Source: Nocardioidaceae bacterium (lineage in GTDB: Bacteria; Actinomycetota; Actinomycetes; Propionibacteriales; Nocardioidaceae). Taken from it: a DNA stretch of 32,853 nt. Positions 23,263-31,473 of the stretch are shown one piece after another. The stretch spans positions 1 to 32,853 of the forward strand of contig JAURVT010000030.1 in assembly GCA_030655315.1 (NCBI GenBank). Direction: 5' to 3'. Position 1 is the stretch's first letter. Every line of letters begins with the position of its first letter. The translations under genes and the position numbers were made by a program. The notes under the pieces are model-generated. The model saw nothing but the letters and a program-made list of their open reading frames with translations, made no database searches and had not been told where the DNA came from.

Positions 23263-24192
23263 GCCGGGTGGCGGGCCTGACGGCGGCTCGCCGCCGGCGC
23301 CGCCCCCACCGGACGGGGACGACCCACCGGTGGGCTGGGTCGAGGTGTCGACGGGGACCGTCAGCGTCGCCGTGTAGCCCTCCTCGACGCTCCCGGTGAC
23401 GGCGGCCATCTGGTGGGCGCCTGAGTCGTCACCGAACACGTTGTCGCCCGCGAGCGAGACGTCGGCGAGGTTCCCGACCGACCGCTCGTAGCCGTCGGTG
23501 GCGTAGACGGCCGTCAGGACCTTCTTGGGCAGCGCCAGCTGCGAGGTCGCGATGGCGTGGGTGGAGTCGTCGATGGCATTGACGTCGGGGTAGACCTCGA
23601 AGTGGACGTGCGGCCAGCGGCCGGCGTAGCAGGCGGGGAAGATGCTGGTGAAGGACACCTTGCCGTCGGCGTCGGCGACCTGGACGCCGCGCAGGTAGTT
23701 CTGGTCGGCGATGCCGTCGGAGTACATCGAGTAGCTCCCGTCGCGGTCGCAGTGCCACGCGTACACCGCGACGCCCGCGAAGGGGGCGCCGTCGTCGGTC
23801 ATGTCGAGCACGGTCAGCTCGAACTCGAAGGCGACGCCCTCGGCGGTTCCCGACGCGTCGCCGAAGCTGCTGCGGATGTCGCTGCGGACGATCCCGGACT
23901 CCTCGAGCACGTCCGGTCCGTTGGACCCGTCGCCGGGGTAGGGCCCGGCCGTCTCGTCGGGGATCTCGGTCAGGCCCGAGGCCGACCTCGCGGCGGAGGA
24001 GCCCGTCCCCGAGGCCGACGACGTCGACGACCCTCCGCAGGCCGCGAGGGCCAACGAGCCGGCGCCGGCACCGGCCAGACCGAGGATCCGGCGACGGGTC
24101 AGCAGGGTGGTGACGTCGAACGCGAGGCCCTGGTCCTCGACGTCCTCGTGCGGGCGGGGCAGCTCACGGCCCTGGAAGAATGACTTGCGCAT
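23260..24192 (-). CDS. Intradiol ring-cleavage dioxygenase-like Tat lipoprotein
   Basis: A 310-residue protein. After a 31-residue leader comes a twin-arginine signal ([21 protein letters not shown]) with a lipobox ending at Cys52, so it is probably exported folded and lipid-anchored. A Ser/Gly linker leads into an intradiol dioxygenase domain: [20 protein letters not shown], then [15 protein letters not shown]. The four Fe(III) ligands of this fold are accounted for by a Tyr near residue 157, Tyr189, His195 and His197. The C-terminus is a Gly/Pro/Ser-rich tail. Cytoplasmic relatives open catechol or protocatechuate rings; secreted ones are less understood. Substrate unknown; no other aromatic-degradation gene is nearby. 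ATG at 24192 has no clear ribosome-binding site. Confidence 0.85.
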   Translation of the reverse strand: MRKSFFQGRELPRPHEDVEDQGLAFDVTTLLTRRRILGLAGAGAGSLALAACGGSSTSSASGTGSSAARSASGLTEIPDETAGPYPGDGSNGPDVLEESGIVRSDIRSSFGDASGTAEGVAFEFELTVLDMTDDGAPFAGVAVYAWHCDRDGSYSMYSDGIADQNYLRGVQVADADGKVSFTSIFPACYAGRWPHVHFEVYPDVNAIDDSTHAIATSQLALPKKVLTAVYATDGYERSVGNLADVSLAGDNVFGDDSGAHQMAAVTGSVEEGYTATLTVPVDTSTQPTGGSSPSGGGGAGGEPPSGPPPG

Positions 24193-24256
24193 GGCTCGAT
24201 CGTGCGCGAGCGACCTCGGAGGGAAGTCGCAGGAACCTGTGGGGTCCCTGTGAGCG

Positions 24257-25531
24257 TCAGGAGGCCTTCTTCTTCGTCGACGCCTCGTGCGGGACCAGTG
24301 TCGGGTTGACGTTGTCGCGCACCACCTCGTCGGTCACGATCACCTTGGCGACGTCGTCGCGCGAGGGCACCTCGTACATCACGTTGAGGAGCACCTCCTC
24401 GATGATCGCGCGCAGGCCGCGGGCGCCGGTGCCACGCAGCATCGCGAGGTCGGCCATCGCCTCGACCGCGTCGGGCGTGAACTCCAGCTCGACGTCGTCG
24501 ATCTCGAAGAGCTTGCCGTACTGCTTGGTCAGGGCGTTGCGCGGCTTGGTGAGGATCTCGACGAGCGCCTCCTTGTCGAGGTTGTCGACCGTCGCGATCA
24601 CGGGGAGGCGACCGACGAACTCGGGGATCAGGCCGAACTTGAGCAGGTCCTCGGGCATGACCTGGCTGAAGATCTTGTCGCGCATGGTGTGCCGGTCGGT
24701 GACCGACTTCTCGACGTTGAAGCCGAGCTTCATCTTGCCCGCGCGACCCTCGATGATCTCCTCGAGGCCGGCGAACGCGCCACCCACCACGAACAGGATG
24801 TTGGTGGTGTCGATCTGGATGAACTCCTGGTGCGGGTGCTTACGCCCGCCCTGCGGCGGCACCGACGCGGTCGTGCCCTCGAGAATCTTGAGCAGCGCCT
24901 GCTGGACGCCCTCGCCGGAGACGTCGCGCGTGATCGACGGGTTCTCGCTCTTGCGGGCGATCTTGTCGACCTCGTCGATGTAGATGATCCCGGTCTCGGC
25001 CTTCTTCACGTCGTAGTCCGCGGCCTGGATCAGCTTGAGCAGGATGTTCTCGACGTCCTCGCCGACGTAGCCCGCCTCGGTGAGCGCGGTGGCGTCGGCG
25101 ATGGCGAACGGGACGTTGAGCATCCGGGCGAGGGTCTGCGCGAGGTAGGTCTTGCCGCAGCCGGTGGGCCCGACCATCAGGATGTTGGACTTGGCGAGCT
25201 CGACGGCGTCGTCCTTGTGACGACCCGACGCGGCGCCGGCCTGCACCCGCTTGTAGTGGTTGTAGACCGCGACCGCCAGCGACCGCTTGGCGGAGTCCTG
25301 GCCGATCACGTACTCGTTCAGGAACTCGAAGATCTCGCGGGGCTTGGGCAGCTCGTCGAGGCTGACCTCGGCGCCCTCGGACAGCTCGTCCTCGATGATC
25401 TCGTTGCAGAGGTCGATGCACTCGTCGCAGATGTACACGCCGGGTCCGGCGATCAACTTCTTGACCTGCTTCTGGCTCTTCCCGCAGAAAGAGCACTTCA
25501 GCAGGTCGCCGCCGTCACCGATGCGTGCCAC
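24257..25531 (-). CDS. clpX: ATP-dependent Clp protease ATP-binding subunit ClpX
   Basis: A 424-residue AAA+ unfoldase. The N-terminal zinc-binding domain has Cys13, Cys16, Cys35 and Cys38; Walker A is VGPTGCGKT (residues 120-128); Walker B is [20 protein letters not shown] is the sensor region. The ClpP-docking loop carries LGF ([11 protein letters not shown]) in place of the enterobacterial IGF, as in other actinobacteria. It unfolds substrates and feeds them to ClpP1P2. Start: GTG at 25531 with GGAGAAGG about 9 nt upstream. A 123-bp gap separates it from clpP2; it contains the palindrome CCCCGCGCGGGG followed by TACGGT on the minus strand, so clpX may have its own promoter. Confidence 0.96.
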   Translation of the reverse strand: MARIGDGGDLLKCSFCGKSQKQVKKLIAGPGVYICDECIDLCNEIIEDELSEGAEVSLDELPKPREIFEFLNEYVIGQDSAKRSLAVAVYNHYKRVQAGAASGRHKDDAVELAKSNILMVGPTGCGKTYLAQTLARMLNVPFAIADATALTEAGYVGEDVENILLKLIQAADYDVKKAETGIIYIDEVDKIARKSENPSITRDVSGEGVQQALLKILEGTTASVPPQGGRKHPHQEFIQIDTTNILFVVGGAFAGLEEIIEGRAGKMKLGFNVEKSVTDRHTMRDKIFSQVMPEDLLKFGLIPEFVGRLPVIATVDNLDKEALVEILTKPRNALTKQYGKLFEIDDVELEFTPDAVEAMADLAMLRGTGARGLRAIIEEVLLNVMYEVPSRDDVAKVIVTDEVVRDNVNPTLVPHEASTKKKAS

Positions 25532-25654
25532 TGTGGCTCACCTTCTCCTCTGCCCCCGCGGACGCGGGTGGCGCTGTGCCTGTGCTGTGCCTGACCGTAC
25601 CCCGCGCGGGGCCCGCACGTCGTGGACTCGCCACGGCCCGCGAGCCCCGATCGG

Positions 25655-26299
25655 TCAGGTGGCCGGGACCTTGAGGGTCTCGAGGACCTGGTCGACCAGG
25701 CCGTACTCCACGGCCTGCTCGGCCGTCAGGATCTTGTCGCGCTCGACGTCGCGGCTGACCTCCTCGGCGGACTTGCCCGAGGCGTCGGCCAGCATCTTCT
25801 CGAGCAGCGCGCGCATCCGGAGGATCTCGTTGGCCTGGATCTCCAGGTCGGAGATCTGGCCGCCGGTGCCCTCGGTGTAGGGCTGGTGGATCAGGATGCG
25901 GCTGTTGGGCAGCGCGAGGCGCTTGCCGGGCGAGCCGGCCGCGAGGAGCACGGCCGCGGCGGAGGCCGCCTGGCCGAGGCACACGGTCTGCACGTCGGGC
26001 TTGAGGTAGCGCATCGTGTCGTAGATCGCCGTCAGCGCGGTGAAGGAGCCACCGGGGCTGTTGATGTAGATGCTGATGTCGCGGTCGGGGTCCATCGACT
26101 GCAGGCACAGCAGCTGCGCCATGACGGCGTTGGCGACCTCGTCCGAGATCGGGGTGCCGAGGAAGATGATGCGGTCCTCGAACAGCTTGGCGTAGGGGTC
26201 GATGCGGCGGACGCCGTACGACGTCCGCTCCTCCCACTGCGGGATGTAGTAGTTCATGTTCGGCGCGGTCTGCTGGTGCAGCGGCGTGAAGTCGTTCAT
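25655..26299 (-). CDS. clpP2: ATP-dependent Clp protease proteolytic subunit ClpP2
   Basis: A 214-residue serine peptidase subunit from the chosen start. Catalytic Ser113 lies in LGQAASAAAVLLAAG and His138 in RILIHQPYTEG; the family stretch NYYIPQWEERTSYGVRRIDPYAKLFEDRIIFLG is conserved. Together with ClpP1 it forms the hetero-tetradecameric Clp protease of actinobacteria. Two starts are possible: ATG 26299 (MNDFTPLH), with GAGGAG 5 nt upstream, which I prefer; and ATG 26347 (MTASYVD), which overlaps the clpP1 stop as ATGA and has GGAGG 4 nt upstream, giving 230 residues. Either way it is co-transcribed with clpP1. Confidence 0.94.
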   Translation of the reverse strand: MNDFTPLHQQTAPNMNYYIPQWEERTSYGVRRIDPYAKLFEDRIIFLGTPISDEVANAVMAQLLCLQSMDPDRDISIYINSPGGSFTALTAIYDTMRYLKPDVQTVCLGQAASAAAVLLAAGSPGKRLALPNSRILIHQPYTEGTGGQISDLEIQANEILRMRALLEKMLADASGKSAEEVSRDVERDKILTAEQAVEYGLVDQVLETLKVPAT

Positions 26300-26343
26300 C
26301 TGGTCTCCTCGGGCGGCGGAGTGGAGGTCGACGTACGAGGCGG

Positions 26344-26979
26344 TCATGCGTCCTCCGGTCCGCTCGTGATGGATGCGCCGACGTCGCCGCGGGCGATGAC
26401 GCGGTCGATCAGGCCGTAGCCGACGGCCGCCTCGGCGGTGAACCAGCGGTCGCGGTCGGAGTCGAGCTCGATCTGCTCGATGGTCTGGCCGGTGTGGAGC
26501 GACTGCAGCTCGTTGAGCCGCTTCTTGAGCAGCAGGCTCTGCTCGGCCTGGATCTTGATGTCCGAGGCGGAGCCGCCAATGCCGCCCGAGGGCTGGTGCA
26601 TCATGATGCGCGCGTTGGGCAGGGCGTACCGCTTGCCCGGCGTGCCGGCGGCGAGCAGGAACTGGCCCATCGAGGCGGCCAGGCCCATGCCGACGGTGGC
26701 GATGTCGTTGGAGATCAGCTGCATGGTGTCGTAGATCGCCATGCCGGAGTCGACCGAGCCGCCGGGGCTGTTGATGTAGAGCCGGATGTCGGCCGTGGGG
26801 TCCTCCGCGTTCAGCAGCAGCATCTGCGCGCAGATCGCGTTGGAGTTCTGGTCGCGCACCTCGGAGCCGAGGAACACGATGCGCTCACGGAGCAGACGCT
26901 GGTAGATGTGGTCGTCGAGGCCGGCGGGGGCACCCTCTCCGGCCATCCGCGGGTGGGACTGCGAGTTCGTCGGGGTCAC
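26344..26979 (-). CDS. clpP1: ATP-dependent Clp protease proteolytic subunit ClpP1
   Basis: A 211-residue ClpP from the chosen start, with catalytic Ser103 in [16 protein letters not shown] and His128 in [10 protein letters not shown]. It pairs with ClpP2. I prefer GTG at 26979 (MTPTNSQSH) because TAGGGT ends 7 nt before it, the recurring leaderless pattern of this window; the in-frame GTG at 27015 would add 12 residues and lie upstream of that -10 box. The stop overlaps the upstream clpP2 start candidate (ATGA). A ClgR-like dyad at 27034-27044 is about 60 bp upstream. In related genomes tig directly precedes clpP1; here a SRPBCC gene and a lipase gene intervene. Confidence 0.93.
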   Translation of the reverse strand: MTPTNSQSHPRMAGEGAPAGLDDHIYQRLLRERIVFLGSEVRDQNSNAICAQMLLLNAEDPTADIRLYINSPGGSVDSGMAIYDTMQLISNDIATVGMGLAASMGQFLLAAGTPGKRYALPNARIMMHQPSGGIGGSASDIKIQAEQSLLLKKRLNELQSLHTGQTIEQIELDSDRDRWFTAEAAVGYGLIDRVIARGDVGASITSGPEDA

Positions 26980-26986
26980 GTGCTCG

Positions 26987-26992
26987 ACCCTA
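26987..26992 (-). promoter_or_regulatory. Leaderless -10 box for clpP1P2
   Basis: TAGGGT on the minus strand, 7 nt before the GTG at 26979. It argues for the shorter ClpP1 start. Confidence 0.5.
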
Positions 26993-27033
26993 TCGGGGGT
27001 GACCGGCTTAGCCACGCGACACCCGCCCGTGTT

Positions 27034-27044
27034 CGCTACGGGCG
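27034..27044. promoter_or_regulatory. ClgR-like operator upstream of clpP1
   Basis: CGCTACGGGCG fits the actinobacterial ClgR consensus CGC-Y-N-A-N-R-GCG at every defined position except the central A. It lies about 60 bp upstream of the predicted clpP1 transcription start; ClgR activates clpP1P2 in Corynebacterium, Mycobacterium and Streptomyces. The clgR gene itself is not in the window. Confidence 0.45.
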
Positions 27045-27055
27045 CACGGAGGCCC

Positions 27056-27535
27056 TCAGGCCGCGCGCGGCACGGACGCCGACTCGACCTCGGCCTTGAG
27101 GCGGCGCAGGGTGCGCTCCATGCCGCGGCGCAGCTCGACCTCGAAGCCCTCGGTCCCGCCCATGACGTGGTCGGTGAGCAGGTGCGACAGGCGGGTGATG
27201 CCGTGGGGGGCCTCGCGCCGCTCGGTCACCCGGGTCCCGGTGGCGGTGGGCTCGAGCTCGTAGGTCCAGACCGTGCCGTTGACCGGGATGCGGAAGGCGA
27301 GGGCACGCTCGGGCTCGAGGCGCACGACGCGCGCGGTGGTGGGCCACACCAGCAGGCCCTGGCGGTTGAGGTTGACCGCACGGGCACCGAGGCGGACGTC
27401 CCCGAGGACGAGCATCCGCCGGCACTGCGGGCTCCACTCCCCCATCCGCCGCAGGTCGGACACGACCCGCCAGACGTCGCGGGGCTCGGCGTCGACGTCG
27501 ATCTCGACCTCGATCGGGTGGCTGGGGTGGTTCAC
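27056..27535 (-). CDS. SRPBCC-fold (polyketide cyclase/START-like) protein
   Basis: A 159-residue protein with the SRPBCC helix-grip pattern: [33 protein letters not shown], then [29 protein letters not shown] and a long C-terminal helix. This fold binds hydrophobic ligands in its cavity; no catalytic role can be read from the sequence. Start: GTG at 27535 with GGAGGG about 6 nt upstream; its GTGA overlaps the stop of the upstream lipase-like gene, so the two are coupled. Ligand and role are unknown; a lipid or fatty-acyl ligand is suggested only by the lipase partner. Confidence 0.83.
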   Translation of the reverse strand: MNHPSHPIEVEIDVDAEPRDVWRVVSDLRRMGEWSPQCRRMLVLGDVRLGARAVNLNRQGLLVWPTTARVVRLEPERALAFRIPVNGTVWTYELEPTATGTRVTERREAPHGITRLSHLLTDHVMGGTEGFEVELRRGMERTLRRLKAEVESASVPRAA

Positions 27536-28815
27536 GACGTCCCTCCGGGGCGGTGCGTGGGAGCGGCGGGCAGGGCGGCGACGGCACGGGGGCGCAACCA
27601 GGCCACGAGCCAGTCGCCCACCTGCGGATGGTCGAGGAGCGCGAAGTGGCCGGCCGAGCCGACGTGGCTGGTGGTGGCGTGCGGCACGACGGGATCGCCA
27701 CGGCGGGGACGACCGTGCGCCGACGAGACGTCGACCAGGAGGTCGCCGAGCAGCAGGCTCAGCGGGTGCCACGGCGACGCGGCGAGGGTGCCGGCCACGA
27801 AGTGGTAGTCGGCATGGGCGAGCGGCGCCACCGCCCGGCGGTCCAGCCCCCACTTGGCGGTGAGGTCCTGGCCGTCCCACTCGTCGCGCGTCACGTAGCC
27901 GTGGCGGAGGTCGACGATGCCCGGCGAGCGGGTGGTGAGGATGCGCTGGAACGGCGCCGACTCGGGCACGAGACCGAGCGCCTGCCCGCCCAGGTGGGCC
28001 ACCTTCTCGAGGTTCGCGCCGAGGTGCGGCGTGCCGAGGCAGACCACCTGGCGCACCAGGCCGGGCCACGCCAGGCCCTGGGCCAGCGCGTGGTGCGTCG
28101 CCGCCCGCGCGACGAGCCCGCCCATCGAGTGGCCGACGAGGTCGACGCGCGTCACGCGGACGGGCCAGGCCTCCACCAGCTCGTCGACGAGACGAGCCAG
28201 CTCCACGCCGTTGTCGGAGACGTGCAGGCCCGAGTTGTAGCGCAGCAGGAGCGCGGAGGCACCGACCTCGTCCTCGACGCGCTCGGGGTAGCCGCCGCGC
28301 GCGTCCTGCGTCTCGCGGCTCCAGGACTCGTCGCTCTCGACCAGGCCGTGCAGGAAGACGACGAGGTGCCCGCTCGGGGACGGGAAGGCCGCTGCGAGCG
28401 CGGCCGTCGTGACGGGCACGTCGCGGTCGTCGCGGCGCACCGCCATGGTGATGGCGGACGGGTCGCCCGCGTCGTGCAGGTCGGCCCCGATGAGCCCGTT
28501 GGTGATGGCTCGGAGCCGACGTCCGCCGGCGCCGTCCTCGATGGGGGCGCCCATCCCGCGGCCGGCCAGGCCGCGCAGGGCTCCGCCGCCGCCGCGCAAC
28601 GCCGCCGACAGGCCCGTGTAGACGGCCTCGCTGACGGTGTCGTGCACCGCCTGCGGGAGGCGGCCGCCGATCAGCCGCAGCGGCCGGAACATCCTCGAGG
28701 CGACCGCGCGGTGCACGTCACGGGTGGTGCCGAGCAGCACGCGGTCGCCGTACTCGAGGGCGAGCGCGGCCGCGTGCGTGGTGCGCGGGACCTCGGTGGC
28801 GACGGTGGTGGACAC
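27532..28815 (-). CDS. Alpha/beta-hydrolase, lipase-like
   Basis: A 427-residue hydrolase. The oxyanion/beta-sheet region LVVFLHGLVESDESW and the nucleophile elbow VDLVGHSMGGLVARAA (Ser230) are clear, followed by VVCLGTPHLGANLEKVAHLGG, typical of triacylglycerol-lipase/PGAP1-like esterases. A C-terminal His in GSAGHFALLDHPQVGDWL probably completes the triad. There is no obvious signal peptide, so it is likely cytoplasmic. The ~125-residue N-terminal part (RDVHRAVASRMFRPLRLIG...) resembles no domain I recognise. GTG at 28815 has GAAAG directly before it, a poor ribosome-binding site. It overlaps the SRPBCC gene by 4 bp. Substrate unknown. Confidence 0.85.
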   Translation of the reverse strand: MSTTVATEVPRTTHAAALALEYGDRVLLGTTRDVHRAVASRMFRPLRLIGGRLPQAVHDTVSEAVYTGLSAALRGGGGALRGLAGRGMGAPIEDGAGGRRLRAITNGLIGADLHDAGDPSAITMAVRRDDRDVPVTTAALAAAFPSPSGHLVVFLHGLVESDESWSRETQDARGGYPERVEDEVGASALLLRYNSGLHVSDNGVELARLVDELVEAWPVRVTRVDLVGHSMGGLVARAATHHALAQGLAWPGLVRQVVCLGTPHLGANLEKVAHLGGQALGLVPESAPFQRILTTRSPGIVDLRHGYVTRDEWDGQDLTAKWGLDRRAVAPLAHADYHFVAGTLAASPWHPLSLLLGDLLVDVSSAHGRPRRGDPVVPHATTSHVGSAGHFALLDHPQVGDWLVAWLRPRAVAALPAAPTHRPGGTS

Positions 28816-28854
28816 CTTTCACATGCTGCCGGTATCCGACCACCGACGCCAGGG

Positions 28855-30240
28855 TCAGGACTCGTCTGTGTCCGGGGTCTCGTCCTGCTCGGCGTCGTCG
28901 GCCTCGTCGGAGTAGGTGCCGTCGGCCTGCAGGCGGGCGAGCTCGACGACGTCGCCGGACTGGTCCTTCACCGTGGCGGCCTCGACGACCGACGCGAGCG
29001 CCTTGCCGCGGACGACCTCGGAGACGAGCTGGGGCACGTGGTTGTGCTCCATCGCGTGCTGGGCGTACTCCTGCGGGTCGGTGCCGGCCTGCTGGGCGCG
29101 ACGCAGGATGTGCTGCGTCAGCTCGGACTCCTCGAGGCCGATCTCGTCGCGCGCGGCGACCTCGTCCAGGACGAACTGCGCGAGCAGCGAGTCGCGCACG
29201 CGCTTCTCCAGGTCGGCCTCGAACTCGTCGACGGTCTGCTCCTCGGTGTCGAGGTACTGCTCCATCGTCATGCCCGCGTAGGCCAGCTGCTGGGTGATCT
29301 GGTCGCGACGGGCGGTGAGCTCCTCGGCGATCAGGCTGTCGGGGACCGGGGCGTCGATCTTCTCGAGGACGGCCTCCAGGACGGCGTCACGGGCGGCGTT
29401 GGCCTGCTCCATGCGCTTGCCGCGGGTGACGCGCTCGACGACGTCGGCACGCAGCTCCTCGACGGTGTCGAACTCCGAGGCGGTCTGGGCGAACTCCTCG
29501 TCGAGCTCGGGGAGCACCTGCTCCTTGACCGCGGTGACGGTGACGTCGACGTCGACCTCGTCGCCGGCGAGGTCGCCGCCGACCAGGGTGGTGGAGAAGG
29601 TGGCCGACTCGCCGGCGGACAGCCCGGTGACGGCGTCGTCGAGGCCGTCGAGCATGACCTGCTTGCCGATCTGGTAGGTCATGCCCTCGGCCTGCGCGGC
29701 CTCGATCTTCTCGCCGTCCTTGTCGGAGGCGGACAGGTCGAGGGTGACGACGTCGCGGTCGGCCGCGGCACGCTCGACGTCCTTCAGCTCGGCGAAGCGC
29801 TCGCGGAGCGCCTCGAGCTGGGTGTCGACGTCCTCGTCGCTGACGGTGGCGTCCTCGACCTCGACCTCGATGGTGGAGAAGTCGGGGAGCTCGATCTCGG
29901 GACGCACGTCGAGCTCGGCGCTGAACTCGAGGAGCTCGCCGTCCTCGAGGCGGGTGATGTCGATCTCGGGCTGGCCGAGCGGCTGGAGCTCCTGCTCCTG
30001 GATCGCCTGGCTGTACAGGCCGGGGAGGGCGTCGTTGATCGCCTGGTCGAGGACCGCGGGGCGGCCGACGCGCTGGTCGACGATGCGCGCGGGCACCTTG
30101 CCCTTGCGGAAGCCGGGCACCTGGATCTGGGACCCGATGGTCTTGTAGGCCGCGTCGAGGCTCGGCTTGAGCTCCTCGAAGGGCACCTCGATGGTGAGCT
30201 TGACCCTCGTGGGGCTCAACGTCTCGTGGGCGCTCTTCAC
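28855..30240 (-). CDS. tig: Trigger factor (ribosome-associated chaperone / PPIase)
   Basis: A 461-residue trigger factor. The ribosome-binding N-domain starts KLTIEVPFEELKPSLDAAYKTIG and includes the signature GFRKGKVP; the FKBP-like PPIase domain follows (about residues 155-245, DRDVVTLDLSASDKDGE); the C-terminal chaperone domain is helical and charged, ending in a very acidic tail (DEADDAEQDETPDTDES). It binds nascent chains at the ribosome exit. Start: GTG at 30240 with AGGAG about 11 nt upstream, a rather long spacing. tRNA-Pro lies 44 bp upstream on the same strand. Downstream come the lipase/SRPBCC pair and then clpP1P2-clpX. Confidence 0.95.
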   Translation of the reverse strand: MKSAHETLSPTRVKLTIEVPFEELKPSLDAAYKTIGSQIQVPGFRKGKVPARIVDQRVGRPAVLDQAINDALPGLYSQAIQEQELQPLGQPEIDITRLEDGELLEFSAELDVRPEIELPDFSTIEVEVEDATVSDEDVDTQLEALRERFAELKDVERAAADRDVVTLDLSASDKDGEKIEAAQAEGMTYQIGKQVMLDGLDDAVTGLSAGESATFSTTLVGGDLAGDEVDVDVTVTAVKEQVLPELDEEFAQTASEFDTVEELRADVVERVTRGKRMEQANAARDAVLEAVLEKIDAPVPDSLIAEELTARRDQITQQLAYAGMTMEQYLDTEEQTVDEFEADLEKRVRDSLLAQFVLDEVAARDEIGLEESELTQHILRRAQQAGTDPQEYAQHAMEHNHVPQLVSEVVRGKALASVVEAATVKDQSGDVVELARLQADGTYSDEADDAEQDETPDTDES

Positions 30241-30284
30241 GTGGATGACTCTCCTAGGTAGGCGTTCGTCGGCGGTACGGACGG

Positions 30285-30358
30285 TCGGGATGACAGGATT
30301 TGAACCTGCGACCCTCCGCTCCCAAAGCGGATGCGCTACCAAGCTGCGCCACATCCCG
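30285..30358 (-). tRNA. tRNA-Pro (anticodon TGG)
   Basis: 74 nt on the minus strand. The acceptor stem CGGGATG pairs with CATCCCG, the D-arm is GCGCAGCTTGGTAGCGC, the anticodon arm is TCCGC-TTTGGGA-GCGGA with anticodon TGG, and the T-arm is GCAGG-TTCAAAT-CCTGT, followed by discriminator A. The 3' CCA is not encoded. Location just before tig is common in actinobacteria. Confidence 0.96.
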
Positions 30359-30394
30359 GGGTGCACCTCCCGGCTGCGACCGGGCGTCCGATCG

Positions 30395-30425
30395 AGTCTA
30401 GGGGACGACGGCGGCGGTGCGTGAA
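30395..30425 (-). promoter_or_regulatory. Candidate promoter of tRNA-Pro
   Basis: TAGACT (30395-30400 on the minus strand) lies about 37 bp before the tRNA 5' end; TTCACG at 30420-30425 would be a -35 with a long 19-bp spacer. The region is shared with the divergent kinase-like gene. Confidence 0.35.
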
Positions 30426-30443
30426 TCGCCTCATGATGGAGCC

Positions 30444-31094
30444 GTGACCGTCCTGGCCCTCGTCGACCTCGCCGCCGCGCTGGCCTCGTCCGAGCCGCGT
30501 GCCGGGACTACCCGCGTCGTCGCGGTCGACGGTCCGAGCGGGTCGGGCAAGACCACCCTCGCGCGGCGCCTGCGCCGGCACCTGCGCTGCCGCTCGATCC
30601 ACATGGACGCCCTGTACCCCGGGTGGGACGGCCTCGCCGCCGCCCCGGGCCTGCTCGTCGGCGGCGTGCTGCGTCCGCTGGCCGAGGGCCGGCCGGCGGC
30701 GTTCCGGCGCTGGCACTGGGGCGAGGGCCGGTGGGCCGAGTCGCACGACGTGCGTCCCGCGCCCGTCCTGCTCGTCGAGGGGGTGGGCAGCGGCGCGCTC
30801 GCGTGCGCCCCCTACCTGTCGACGCTGCTGTGGGTGGAGGCACCCACCGACGAGCGCTTCCGGCGTGGCATGGAGCGCGACGGCGACACCTACCGGCCGC
30901 ACTGGCAGCGCTGGGCGGCGCAGGAGGCGGTGATGTTCGCCGCCGACGGCACCCGGGGGCGGGCCGACGTGGTCGTCGACGGCGCGTCCACGGAGACGCA
31001 CGACCCGGCGACGCAGGTCGTGCTGCTCGCGGGGGCGGTCGGTCCGCCCCACCAGCACCACGTGGCACGGAGGACCGACGGCGCGAAGCGGTGA
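30444..31094 (+). CDS. P-loop nucleoside/uridine kinase-like protein
   Basis: A 216-residue P-loop kinase. The Walker A motif is GPSGSGKTT (residues 30-38), the usual pattern of the uridine-kinase/(d)CMP-kinase-like P-loop group, followed by IHMDALYPGWDGL (a DxxYxxW substrate-site pattern), VLLVEGVGSGA, LWVEAPTDERFRR and a lid-like Arg-containing segment ERDGDTYRPHWQRW. The substrate is not determined; annotation in related genomes is usually 'uridine kinase' or 'AAA family ATPase'. Start: GTG at 30444, chosen because CATGAT ends 6 nt upstream and a 9-codon-longer open stretch has no start signal. Divergent from tRNA-Pro/tig. Confidence 0.8.
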   Translation: MTVLALVDLAAALASSEPRAGTTRVVAVDGPSGSGKTTLARRLRRHLRCRSIHMDALYPGWDGLAAAPGLLVGGVLRPLAEGRPAAFRRWHWGEGRWAESHDVRPAPVLLVEGVGSGALACAPYLSTLLWVEAPTDERFRRGMERDGDTYRPHWQRWAAQEAVMFAADGTRGRADVVVDGASTETHDPATQVVLLAGAVGPPHQHHVARRTDGAKR

Positions 31095-31111
31095 GCCGCG
31101 CGGGCGGGGTC

Positions 31112-31405
31112 TCAGGCGTCGATGGGGCGCAGCGGGTGGATGGCCGGGGGCTCGGTGAGGTGGCCGTCGGCGGCGGCGAGCGCCGTCTGCACGTGGGAGG
31201 TCTGCAGGTGCGTGCCGAGGTCGGCCTCGGCGCTCCACTCCTCGACCGTGATGAACGCGCCGGGCGCGGCCGACGACTCCGACAGGGAGTACGACAGGCA
31301 GCCCTCCTCGGCGCGGGTGGGGGCGACGAGGTCGGTGAGGGCGGCGCGGACGACGTCCTCCGAACCCGGCTTGGCGGTGATGACGGCGACGACCTGGATG
31401 CTCAT
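31112..31405 (-). CDS. Putative quinol monooxygenase (ABM fold)
   Basis: A 97-residue protein of the antibiotic-biosynthesis-monooxygenase dimeric ferredoxin-like fold: VVAVITAKPGSEDVVRAALTDLVAPTRAEEGCLSYSL, then FITVEEWSAEADLGTHLQTSHVQTAL. The EEGCLSY and EEW motifs and the histidine pair are typical of YgiN-like quinol monooxygenases, which act without cofactors or metals. Substrate unknown. ATG at 31405 has TAGGTT 6 nt upstream and no Shine-Dalgarno sequence, so a leaderless message is likely. Convergent with the kinase-like gene (17-bp gap). Confidence 0.87.
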   Translation of the reverse strand: MSIQVVAVITAKPGSEDVVRAALTDLVAPTRAEEGCLSYSLSESSAAPGAFITVEEWSAEADLGTHLQTSHVQTALAAADGHLTEPPAIHPLRPIDA

Positions 31406-31411
31406 GGGGCG

Positions 31412-31417
31412 AACCTA
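31412..31417 (-). promoter_or_regulatory. Candidate leaderless -10 box for the ABM gene
   Basis: TAGGTT on the minus strand, 6 nt before the ATG at 31405. Confidence 0.5.
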
Positions 31418-31473
31418 GGCCAGGTGGGGGCGCTGTGCCAGAATGATGCCGCTGCCAGGCACGACGGCGGCGC

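Noticed and set aside
25600-25620. CCCCGCGCGGGG palindrome between clpP2 and clpX as an operator
   Set aside because: A G/C-only palindrome of this size is expected by chance at this base composition, and it matches no regulator site I know; it may be part of a terminator.
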